This document shows positions 18,865 to 26,515 of a DNA stretch of 64,000 nucleotides, one piece after another; positions within the stretch are counted from its first letter, which is position 1; every line of letters begins with the position of its first letter. The notes under the pieces are model-generated. The model was given only the letters and a program-made list of their open reading frames with translations. It was not told where the DNA came from and did not search any database. The stretch spans positions 165,386 to 229,385 of the forward strand of contig CAWGUE010000014.1 of NCBI GenBank assembly GCA_963825595.1. Reading direction: 5' to 3'. A program made the translations under genes and the position numbers. Source of the DNA: JARFQH01 sp963825595 (GTDB taxonomy: Bacteria; Desulfobacterota; Desulfobacteria; Desulfobacterales; SG8-13).

Positions 18865-19332
18865 TCACGAGATAATTCGCCGGTGGCTGCAGGACCAGGC
18901 GTATTGTGGCTGGACGCGACCGGGTGGGGTCGGTCTGCGGTTTCCATGCAGCCTGATGTTGAGATGAGAGCAAGTCAAAATCAGCTCTTCGACGGCATGG
19001 CGTTGTTGCTCATTCAATTGACCGAATTCTACACAGCGCCGCCGAACCCGGATCGAACTGAAGGAATACTCAGGCGGCAGCTCAAAATCAGCCACGGTAC
19101 GATAGGGAATGCGATCCAAACATAAACGGGGTGCCGACACAAGGATTGTCAACTCAGAGGATGGTTTTTCGTCAAGAGACGAATCCACGTACCGAAAAGA
19201 CAGTCCCCCCAGGCTCACATCGATCATGTAGCCGAGTATTTCCGTATGAGGTCTCACGGCGACGACAACGCCGTCAATCGCCGGATATCGCATAAGAAGC
19301 CGTTTTTCCATCGTATTGTGGAATTGTATCAT
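18865..19332 (-). CDS. Small PilZ-domain protein
   Basis: A single PilZ domain of about 155 residues. The c-di-GMP motifs are both present: RLLMR (RxxxR) near the N-terminus and DVSLGG (DxSxxG) about 25 residues later, followed by beta strands and a VRRRCVEFGQLN segment. It probably binds c-di-GMP and relays it to an unknown partner. The frame is open to 19440, but a good sigma-70 promoter overlaps that extra part, so the ATG at 19332 (or 19311) is the likelier start. The last ~20 residues are a basic tail. Confidence 0.75.
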   Translation of the reverse strand: MIQFHNTMEKRLLMRYPAIDGVVVAVRPHTEILGYMIDVSLGGLSFRYVDSSLDEKPSSELTILVSAPRLCLDRIPYRTVADFELPPEYSFSSIRVRRRCVEFGQLNEQQRHAVEELILTCSHLNIRLHGNRRPTPPGRVQPQYAWSCSHRRIIS

Positions 19333-19421
19333 TTCAGCCTGCTGTGCCCCGTCTGTACTGGTCCCGAAATAATCGCAATTTACGGAATATATAGGTGTTT
19401 GAAACTCATCATACGCTATAT

Positions 19422-19450
19422 ATTGTATAATTATCACCATAGTATGTCAA
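19422..19450 (-). promoter_or_regulatory. Sigma-70 promoter for the small PilZ gene
   Basis: On the minus strand TTGACA (19450-19445) is followed after exactly 17 bases by TACAAT (19427-19422, five of six consensus bases) in an AT-rich context. Transcription would start near 19415, about 80 bases before the ATG at 19332. This is the cleanest promoter match noticed in the window. Confidence 0.65.
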
Positions 19451-19689
19451 TAAATTACTCTCCGGCATAGATTCTCCCGCCAGGCGGGATATAACATCAT
19501 GCTGTCAAATCAGCACAAACGGAAGGTGCGGAAAGGGTTTTTATTTGACCTGAACGAACTGAAAGGTCTATGACTTATGCAAAGGTGACGATAAGAGTTC
19601 GGGCCGCCCGGGCAAGGTGCGAACAGTGTCTTTGACGGAGAATGTGAAATGTCCGCGCCAATAACGGCAGGAATTTTGGAAGGCGCATT

Positions 19690-20298
19690 ATGAACTGGAA
19701 CAAAACACTCTCGATTTTATTGCTGGTCATCTTTTGGGTCGTTGCCGGCGATGAACAAGCCCTTTCCGGTCCGCCGTCAGCAGGCGGAGTTCTGCCTGAG
19801 TTTTACGTACCTGTTCCCAAGGACAATCGGCTCCGCCAGTACCTCGGATTGGATGAAAAACCCGAATTCATGATTTCGGAGATAAAAGCGGATGTGATCA
19901 TCATTCAAATTTTCAGTATGTACTGACCGCATTGTCAACGGGAGGCTCCCGTTGTGAACCAGGTTTTTCAAGAGTTGGAGACGAGTCCGAAACTAAAGGA
20001 CAGGGTTAAGATTATCGGCATAGGCGCCGGTAATTCTGATTTCGAGGTCAATTTCTTCCGGAAAACGTACGATATTCAATTTCCATTGTTTTCAGATGGA
20101 GATTTTGTTCTCCACCAAACCTTAGGAGAGATCCGGACGCCCTATTTTATAGGTGTCAGAATATACCCCGACGGATCTCATCGCGTATTCTATTCAAATC
20201 TCGGCGGATCCGGCGGAGACGCCAAGCGATTTCTGGAAAAAATTCTCGCAAAATCCGGCTTGTCGCCGGCGATGATGAATGACGGCGAACCGCAATAG
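19690..20298 (+). CDS. Thioredoxin-fold selenoprotein (U-P-H-C active site), UGA read as selenocysteine
   Basis: One 202-residue protein is encoded through an in-frame TGA at codon 79 (19924-19926). The N-terminus is a signal peptide or membrane anchor (SILLLVIFWVVAG). The text before the TGA ends in IIIQIFSMY and the text after it starts PHCQREAPVVNQVF, so the stop falls where the first cysteine of a thioredoxin CPHC site belongs, giving Sec-Pro-His-Cys. The cis-proline loop follows at EIRTPYFIGV. A SECIS-like hairpin lies just after the TGA. GGAAGG stands before the ATG. It heads a cluster with a peroxiredoxin and a TlpA-like gene, and a convergent dsbD. Family: AhpC/TSA or TlpA-like redoxin; partner unknown. 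Confidence 0.88.
19924..19954 (+). promoter_or_regulatory. UGA codon and SECIS-like hairpin of the thioredoxin-fold selenoprotein
   Basis: The TGA at 19924-19926 is followed by a 7-bp stem (CAACGGG 19936-19942 with CCCGTTG 19948-19954) and the five-base loop AGGCT. The loop starts 17 bases after the TGA and has G at its second position. Bacterial SECIS elements are compact hairpins inside the coding region shortly after UGA with G near the start of the apical loop, so this fits. It would recruit SelB with Sec-tRNA. Confidence 0.8.
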
Positions 20299-20327
20299 TT
20301 AGACCGGTCGATCCGAAGAGGGAAGCG

Positions 20328-20930
20328 ATGCTGAATTTTGGCAAAGGGATAGCCGCCATTATTGTCGGAAGTATTTTTATGACAGGACATGCCCTTGGGC
20401 TGTCGGACGCTTTTAAGGACTACATATACGATCCCGGAAAGTTAAAAGCTTTCGACAGTAAATTGAAGGTCAAGGCCGGAGAGCCGGCACCGAATTTTAC
20501 GTTACCATCACTATCGGGAGAAGAAATCACCCTCAGTGATTTCCAGGGCCGGAAAAATGTGGTGATTTCTTTCGTTCCGGCAGCCTGGACACCGGTTTGT
20601 TCCGATCAATGGCCCGGCTACAACATTGCCAAAGACCTTTTTGACGAAAACGACGCCGTTCTGCTTGGAATTACAGTGGACAACATCCCGAGCCTGTATG
20701 CCTGGACCAAACAAATGGGTGATTCCCTTTGGTTTCCTGTTTTGTCGGATTTTTGGCCGCATGGCGCTGTGGCCGACGCATATGGCGTGCTTCGATCCGA
20801 CGGTGTTTCTGAGCGGGCACTGTTCGTGATCGACAAGCAAGGCATCATTCGATCCATATATATCGCGGATATAAATGTCAGGCCAGATTTGGAATATTGT
20901 GCCGTAGAACTGAGAAAGCTGAACAGGTAA
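20328..20930 (+). CDS. Exported peroxiredoxin (AhpC/TSA family)
   Basis: A 200-residue peroxiredoxin with an N-terminal signal sequence (IAAIIVGSIFMTGHALG). The peroxidatic Cys91 sits in AAWTPVCSDQWP, the family's P-x-x-x-T/S-x-x-C pattern. A conserved arginine follows in SERALFVIDKQG. Cys191 near the C-terminus might serve as a resolving cysteine. It probably reduces peroxides outside the cytoplasm, taking electrons from neighbouring thioredoxin-like proteins. GAGGGAAG precedes the ATG. It lies 29 bases after the selenoprotein and 2 bases before the TlpA-like gene, so one operon is likely. Confidence 0.88.
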   Translation: MLNFGKGIAAIIVGSIFMTGHALGLSDAFKDYIYDPGKLKAFDSKLKVKAGEPAPNFTLPSLSGEEITLSDFQGRKNVVISFVPAAWTPVCSDQWPGYNIAKDLFDENDAVLLGITVDNIPSLYAWTKQMGDSLWFPVLSDFWPHGAVADAYGVLRSDGVSERALFVIDKQGIIRSIYIADINVRPDLEYCAVELRKLNR

Positions 20931-20932
20931 TT

Positions 20933-21418
20933 ATGCGTATCAAGAATCCTTCTATTTGGTGGGTTTGGATACTGTTTGCGGCGGTGCTGTTTATTCCAGG
21001 ACCTGGCGGTGCCAGAGATCTGAACAAGGTACAGGAAATTGATATCGAAGGTCTGGATCGGATAATAAGCGGAAAAGGACGCTACCTGCTCGTATTCATG
21101 GCCGCCTGGTGCACACCGTGTATAAAGGAACTCCCCGACGTTAACGCTCTTTATGAAAACTATCGGGAACGCGGCTTAAATATGGTCGGCATCAGTGTCG
21201 ATTTTGAAGGACCAGTCGCCTTCCAGCCCATCGTGGACAGGTTGAAAGTGAACTTTCCGGTTTATTGGTTGGGTGAGGCTGCCATGGACGCATACAGCAT
21301 CCGCGGGATTCCCTTTTTTATCTTCATAAAAAATGGTGAAATTGTCGAAAGACTTCTCGGTCAGCGATCTAAGAATTTTTTAGATAAAAAAATCGAGGCA
21401 TTTCTTGTGCATCCGTAA
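20933..21418 (+). CDS. TlpA-like exported thioredoxin
   Basis: A 161-residue protein with an N-terminal membrane/signal segment (WWVWILFAAVLFIPG). Its thioredoxin domain has the active site Cys60-Thr-Pro-Cys63 in FMAAWCTPCIKELPD and the cis-proline at IRGIPFFIF. It is a likely thiol reductant on the outer side of the inner membrane. The ATG at 20933 begins two bases after the peroxiredoxin stop with AGG at a good distance. Together with the selenoprotein and peroxiredoxin it forms a three-gene redox operon facing the convergent dsbD. Confidence 0.88.
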   Translation: MRIKNPSIWWVWILFAAVLFIPGPGGARDLNKVQEIDIEGLDRIISGKGRYLLVFMAAWCTPCIKELPDVNALYENYRERGLNMVGISVDFEGPVAFQPIVDRLKVNFPVYWLGEAAMDAYSIRGIPFFIFIKNGEIVERLLGQRSKNFLDKKIEAFLVHP

Positions 21419-21534
21419 ATCGCTCATTTCGTCTGGTCTTGCCCACCGGAGCCCCCTATAAAAAACGATCCCATCGCCGGTAAACCCCATGAGCCCCTCT
21501 CTTATCGTCTAATAACGATTCGTTTTCCATAGGT

Positions 21535-23481
21535 TTATACCGCTCTATAACCTCTCTGCGTTGAGTTGACCCGGGAGATGCTTTTTCCCTCTCGTGCGCG
21601 ATTGACGGCATCCACAATTTGCTCTGCCGTGTAAAAGTCACTTCGAAAAAGTTCTTGTCCCGATGGTGAATAGATGATCATCAGCGGGATGGTCAAATGG
21701 CCGACTTCTTGCAGTTTGGCTCTGCCAGACTCATTGCGGCCGGTAATATCCACCTTGATCGGAACGATGTCCTCACTGGCGAACAACCGGACGATCGAAT
21801 CACTAAAAAGTACGCTCTGTTCAAGGGCCTTGCAATTCAGACACCATTCAGCCGTAAAGACCATGACGACGATCTGGTTGCGCTCACGGGCTTCCTGGAA
21901 GCGCTGCGGAGTGTAGTATACCCATTCGATGGGCCCCCGATCTGTCAAACGTAGCCCGCCGTATACTGAACCAGTGGCAAGTAGAATTCCGATAACGACG
22001 AAAACAATCCTCGCCGATCGACCGGATGCGATTCGAACTGTTCGATAAGCCAACCAGAGTCCGGCGGAGGCGACAAATCCCATGACCACCCACCAATAGC
22101 CTTGCCCCGGTGGTGCCGGAGGTGTCATTCGCAAGGCACTGACCCCGGAGCCGACGAAATAAGCCGCCGCCGCCAGCAAAAAAATGCCCATGACCTGCTT
22201 GACCAGGTCGCTGACCGGTCCCGTGCGGGGCATTTTCCCGACCCATTCGGGAAGCGCCGACAAAACGACATAGGGCAACGCCATTCCGGTGCCGATTGCG
22301 GCAAAGACGGTTGTGGTCGTTATTGGATGTTGGCTTGTCGCCCAGACTGCGGCCGCACCCATGAAGGGGGCGGTGCAGGGCGTCGACAATATGGCTGTAA
22401 GCACGCCGAGCCCGAAAGAGCCGGCCAGAGTGCTCTGTTCCGGGTTCAGCCGGTAGACGAAGTTCGGCAGACGGATAGAAAAAAGGCCGCACATGCCGAC
22501 GGCCATCACGGCAATGACGACCCCTACGAGAATGGTAAACGCGGGGTATTGAAAGAGTTGATTGGTGGCGGTGAAACCACTCGCCAGGGACATCGTCGCT
22601 CCCAGAGCGATCCAGAAAAAAATCACCCCCAGGAACATGAAAAACCCTAGCGCGAAACATCTGCGTCGGTTTTGACAGGCGTTTGACAGGCTAATGATTT
22701 TTATTGGAATCAACGGCAACACGCAAGGCGTCAGGTTGAGTAGCATTCCACCCACTGCGGCTATGACCAATAATAGCAACAGTCCCCATCCACCGATGGC
22801 GGAGACAGAGAAGTTAAAGCCAAAAATGGAGAAACCGACAGTGTCCTGGAGAGGGGCGGGCTCAATCTGGCTGTAGCCCGCAAAAAGATCCGGATTAATG
22901 ATTTGCGGATCTACGCCATCAGCGGCAAGGGGAAGGGTAACCGGCACCTCTATTTTCCGGGGAAATAAGCATACTTGTGCATCACAGGCCTGGTAGGCAA
23001 CCGTCACAGAGACCCGAATTTCTTTCAGTGTCGGTTGCTTTTTTATTGTCACCGGCAAGTAAATGATTGTCCGTTGGTCGAAAACCATAAGGGGTTCACG
23101 GATAAAGCCAAGGTTTACAGCGTGCGCTGAAGGAAAAACCGGCTGTTCGATAAGGAGTCCAGCGGGTGGAGACGGTACCATCACCTGGGTAGGAAAGGGA
23201 CTGAAATCCGGGACCGGTTTTATTTGACCGGCATCGGCGGTGATATGGTAACCTGGCTCGACATCGAGAACCACAGCGAGTGCAAAGCGGTCACCTGGCC
23301 GGGCCGTATTGACAGACCATGCCGTCCAGACGGAAACGACGTCGGCAACAATAGTTTGTGGTTTCGACAGGAGTTCGGAAGGAGATACAGGGTTTGTTCC
23401 AGCCGAAGCTGAATCAACCGACGCCGCCAATGAAAAAAGTAGGATGAGGGCGGTCTTTTTAATCCATTGATGAGAAGGCAT
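21535..23481 (-). CDS. dsbD: Thiol:disulfide interchange protein DsbD
   Basis: A 648-residue, three-domain DsbD. A signal peptide is followed by the periplasmic alpha domain with Cys166 and Cys171 (YQACDAQVC). The membrane domain has Cys253 (LTPCVLPLIP) and Cys369 (STPCTAPFMG) on two of about eight helices. The C-terminal thioredoxin domain carries Cys547-Leu-Asn-Cys550 in FTAEWCLNC. Each expected cysteine pair is intact. DsbD carries electrons from cytoplasmic thioredoxin to periplasmic acceptors. It is convergent with the selenoprotein operon, 116 bases apart, making those three proteins plausible acceptors. Confidence 0.94.
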   Translation of the reverse strand: MPSHQWIKKTALILLFSLAASVDSASAGTNPVSPSELLSKPQTIVADVVSVWTAWSVNTARPGDRFALAVVLDVEPGYHITADAGQIKPVPDFSPFPTQVMVPSPPAGLLIEQPVFPSAHAVNLGFIREPLMVFDQRTIIYLPVTIKKQPTLKEIRVSVTVAYQACDAQVCLFPRKIEVPVTLPLAADGVDPQIINPDLFAGYSQIEPAPLQDTVGFSIFGFNFSVSAIGGWGLLLLLVIAAVGGMLLNLTPCVLPLIPIKIISLSNACQNRRRCFALGFFMFLGVIFFWIALGATMSLASGFTATNQLFQYPAFTILVGVVIAVMAVGMCGLFSIRLPNFVYRLNPEQSTLAGSFGLGVLTAILSTPCTAPFMGAAAVWATSQHPITTTTVFAAIGTGMALPYVVLSALPEWVGKMPRTGPVSDLVKQVMGIFLLAAAAYFVGSGVSALRMTPPAPPGQGYWWVVMGFVASAGLWLAYRTVRIASGRSARIVFVVIGILLATGSVYGGLRLTDRGPIEWVYYTPQRFQEARERNQIVVMVFTAEWCLNCKALEQSVLFSDSIVRLFASEDIVPIKVDITGRNESGRAKLQEVGHLTIPLMIIYSPSGQELFRSDFYTAEQIVDAVNRAREGKSISRVNSTQRGYRAV

Positions 23482-23583
23482 AGGATGAGTGGTTAAAGGA
23501 AAATATTATCTTTAAAATTCCGACTATATCTTCATTTGGTATTATTGGCAATCTTCGGGCGAGATTCTTCGTGGCTGTCATCG

Positions 23584-24072
23584 TCAGGGTCGCCAGGCAT
23601 GCTCAGGGTTGATTCTTCGCAAGCTCTCATACAAAACGATACCCACCGCTGTCGACAGGTTCAGGCTGCGGATATCCGAACGAGTCGGGATATGGAAAGT
23701 CGATGTCTGGTATCGGTTGAGGATAGATGAGGGCAATCCTCGGGTTTCGGAGCCGAAGATCATAAACAATCTCTGGGGCGACGGCATTGACCAGAAAACA
23801 GATTGACCGGTTTTGGTCAACAAGACCACCTCATCTGATCTGGGGCGTATTTTCTGCACGAAGTGCTCGAAACTCAACCAGCGGTGCAGATTGACTTTCG
23901 GCCAATAATCGAGACCGGCGCGTTTAACTTCGCGACTATCAACTGAGAACCCCAGCGGTTCGATCAGATGAAGCTCGGCACCAGCTGCCAGGCAGGTTCG
24001 CCCGATGTTTCCCGTGTTCCAGTGGATCTCCGGTGCCACCAGAACCACGTGGCGCTGGGTATTCAGGGCCAT
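23584..24072 (-). CDS. trmL: tRNA (cytidine/uridine-2'-O)-methyltransferase TrmL-like
   Basis: A SPOUT-fold methyltransferase acting on the wobble base of tRNA-Leu in the family. It has PEIHWNTGNIGRTC at the N-terminus, the IFGSETRGLP knot segment, and the C-terminal MIPTRSDIRSLNLSTAV-like motif (here FHIPTRSDIRSLNLS). From ATG 24072 (MALNTQRHVVLV) it has 162 residues, close to the normal length. Starts at 24090 or 24126 are possible, and none has a clear ribosome-binding site. Confidence 0.87.
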   Translation of the reverse strand: MALNTQRHVVLVAPEIHWNTGNIGRTCLAAGAELHLIEPLGFSVDSREVKRAGLDYWPKVNLHRWLSFEHFVQKIRPRSDEVVLLTKTGQSVFWSMPSPQRLFMIFGSETRGLPSSILNRYQTSTFHIPTRSDIRSLNLSTAVGIVLYESLRRINPEHAWRP

Positions 24073-24376
24073 ATCGGTATCTGCGCTCATTCCTGTGTTG
24101 ACTTTTGGGCTCGGATATACATACAAATCTGACCATCTGCAATCGGTTTGTTGGGGTTGTCAGAAAAACGTTCCGGAATTTGAAAGTTTTGTTCTACAAT
24201 CACTTCTACCACCCTTTCGTATTTCGGAATTTATTATTGAAAAGGGGTATAAATGGCACCAAGTAGAGCTTTTAAATGGGCCATACTCAACGGTCGGATT
24301 TAAGCACAACCGACATTTGGAAGCAACAGGGACCGGTCTTGTCTCTTCCCTCTGCTAAAACAGACGAGCAGAAACG

Positions 24377-25216
24377 ATGATAATCGATTTTCACACTCAC
24401 ATTTTTCCGGGCGCAATCCGGGGCCGCCGGGAAAGATATTTTCTGCCAGAGCCCGAGTTCGCGCTGCTTTACAGCTCCGCCAATTCTAAAATGGTCGGAG
24501 CCTCCGAGCTGGTTGCCACCATGGATGACTGCGGTGTCGACAAGGCGGTTGTTTTCGGATTCCCCTGGAAATCCGGTGAAACCTTTACCCGCAACAACGA
24601 TTACGTCATGGAAGCCGTCCATCGATTTCCAAACCGCCTGATCGGATTCGGCTGCTTCGATCCCTGTCATCCAAAAGCCCTGCAGGAGGCCCGGCGCTGC
24701 ATCGAAAACGGCCTCTTCGGTATAGGCGAGCTGGCGTTTTACACATGCGGAATCGACACAAATTCACTGGAGCGACTGGCACCGATCATGGATCTTTGTC
24801 GGGCGAAAAATCGTCCGGTACTTATCCACACGAATGAACCCGTCGGGCATGTTTATCCCGGAAAATCGCCCAACACTCTGAGGCAGATTTATGAACTGGT
24901 CCGACGGTTTCGAGAAAACACCATTGTCCTCGCACACTGGGGCGGGGGTATTTTCTTTTATAATCTATTGAAAAAGGAGGTCACCGAGAGTTTAGGTAAT
25001 GTGTACTTCGACACGGCCGCTTCTCCATTCCTCTACGATACCCGGATCTATGCCGTGGCCACCCAGCTGGCCGGTTCGGAAAAAATATTGTTCGGTAGCG
25101 ACTATCCGCTGATTCCGCCCTCAAGATACCTGGAGGAATTCGCGCAGGCCGGCTTGACCAGAGCCGATATCGAGAATATTAGCGGCCGCAATGCGGCCCG
25201 TCTTATCGGACTCTAA
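24377..25216 (+). CDS. Amidohydrolase-family protein (ACMSD-like TIM barrel)
   Basis: A 279-residue amidohydrolase-superfamily protein. It shows the metal HxH motif in DFHTHIF, a lysine/glutamate-rich middle (GIGELAF), histidines in VLIHTNEP and VLAHWGGG, and the metal aspartate in LFGSDYPL. This order fits the ACMSD/amidohydrolase_2 group, which performs hydrolysis or decarboxylation of small acids. The substrate is not predictable. It stands alone between trmL and a repeat element. Confidence 0.85.
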   Translation: MIIDFHTHIFPGAIRGRRERYFLPEPEFALLYSSANSKMVGASELVATMDDCGVDKAVVFGFPWKSGETFTRNNDYVMEAVHRFPNRLIGFGCFDPCHPKALQEARRCIENGLFGIGELAFYTCGIDTNSLERLAPIMDLCRAKNRPVLIHTNEPVGHVYPGKSPNTLRQIYELVRRFRENTIVLAHWGGGIFFYNLLKKEVTESLGNVYFDTAASPFLYDTRIYAVATQLAGSEKILFGSDYPLIPPSRYLEEFAQAGLTRADIENISGRNAARLIGL

Positions 25217-25353
25217 ACGATTTTTCTCGAATCGATTCGGCGCCCCTCCAAAGGAGCAACCAACGGTCGGGTTGCATATACTTCTTCGATGATGCCCGAC
25301 TTTGCCAAACGCTCACACATCACATTTCCTGGGCCCTCCACCTTACCTATGAG

Positions 25354-25491
25354 TGGTTTCAAAACCCCATCGAACACCCAAGACACGTTGCGGTGTTGCA
25401 GTCCTCCTCAAAATACTCACCTACGCTCATATAGGTGCGTTTTTTCGTCGGCCCTCGCATTGTCCTCGGGCGGGATAAGGTTTTGAAACCA
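25354..25491. repeat. Short element with 13-bp terminal inverted repeats
   Basis: A 138-base segment is bounded by TGGTTTCAAAACC (25354-25366) and its exact reverse complement GGTTTTGAAACCA (25479-25491). Inside are a second hairpin (CACCTA/TAGGTG near 25420) and no open frame. It fills most of the gap between the amidohydrolase and the second YkgJ-like gene (25217-25525). The form suggests a small non-autonomous mobile element or a large stem-loop transcript end. Confidence 0.6.
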
Positions 25492-25525
25492 TTTCTAATA
25501 ATTTGTCTTCGTTTTCAATAGGATC

Positions 25526-26203
25526 CTAAAGCGCGTTGAGTGCGGCAAGTATCGGCTGTAAGCCTTCGCGATGCTCCGGCGGCACCATTAAAACTGAGAG
25601 GGGCATGTTTGCAATTAGATCGGCAGACAAGCATTCAAGGCGACTCTCCCGATATGCGTGGCGGTTTTTTGCGGAAAGAAGGCACAGCACGACATCGATG
25701 AGGTTGCCGGTGCACCCGTTTTTATCGAGGTGTTCGATCGTCTGCAGAAACACCGTGTTGACGGACAGGACAAATTCATCCGTATCGGCAACGCCGGATT
25801 TTTCGCAAGAAATTTTCGAAACAAAACAGCGGCATCCGAAGGGGCGCAACAGGTATATCGGGCACGCCCTCTGGCGGAGCAAAGGGCAATTTTGATTTTC
25901 AGTACTGATTATTTCTTCCGGAAGCGCCTTACCCTGACGGCAGAGCTCTGCAAGTCGATTGGTGGTCAGTTGCGGCCGGAATCTTTCGGTGACACCCACC
26001 TTTTCGAGCGTTCGCTTCAAGACGGTGCGCTGATGTGGATCCAGGTCGCGGATTAAATAATACCCCTCAAGGGTGGTGATGCTCACGTTGGATGTACAAC
26101 AATGGGCACAGTACTTTTGGCAGGCCGAATCCAGCCCTCCGGCGAATTCGTCGTAAATGCCGTATATCCCGGCGAGGAGAATGATCTTCTTTTCAATGCT
26201 CAT
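25526..26203 (-). CDS. YkgJ-family cysteine cluster protein
   Basis: A 225-residue protein with CQKYCAHCC near residue 28 and further cysteines in CPLLRQRACPIYLLRPFGCRCF, the usual pattern of the YkgJ/UPF0153 group. It probably binds a metal; no reaction is known. GGGAG lies eight bases before the ATG. It is related in kind to the gene at 6437-7144 but clearly a different subfamily. Confidence 0.75.
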   Translation of the reverse strand: MSIEKKIILLAGIYGIYDEFAGGLDSACQKYCAHCCTSNVSITTLEGYYLIRDLDPHQRTVLKRTLEKVGVTERFRPQLTTNRLAELCRQGKALPEEIISTENQNCPLLRQRACPIYLLRPFGCRCFVSKISCEKSGVADTDEFVLSVNTVFLQTIEHLDKNGCTGNLIDVVLCLLSAKNRHAYRESRLECLSADLIANMPLSVLMVPPEHREGLQPILAALNAL

Positions 26204-26515
26204 CGGTAAACTCCCAACATCAAGATAACATGTTTTCTTTGTATTGACTTAACAATTCGAACGCTTAAATTGCTGGTTGCTCATTGAGGAAGAGATGAAC
26301 AGCATATAACATGTTGCTGGCCTCATGGCGTCGACGAAATTATCCTTTATATCAAGCATCGGCCAAATGGCAAAAACAGCCGAAGATGCCGAAGCTGGAT
26401 GACAAACATAAACATGGGATTGGCCGTCCATATTGCCGTTTGGGACAATATTATGCGAGGTATTTGTATCGGGCCTGTCGAGACAGGACTCTGATGCAGA
26501 TAACGAAAGGTTACG
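26204..26515. other. Intergenic region between divergent genes
   Basis: 312 bases between the starts of two divergent genes, so promoters in both directions are expected. A small palindrome, CCTGTC-GA-GACAGG (26474-26487), stands about 30 bases before the SLC13 start. No further gene or known RNA motif was recognised. Confidence 0.4.

Noticed and set aside
19690..20298. Two separate genes (19690-19926 and 19954-20298) or a nonsense-mutated pseudogene
   Set aside because: The frames are identical, the TGA replaces an active-site cysteine, a SECIS-like hairpin follows, and selD is present. Selenocysteine read-through explains all of this.
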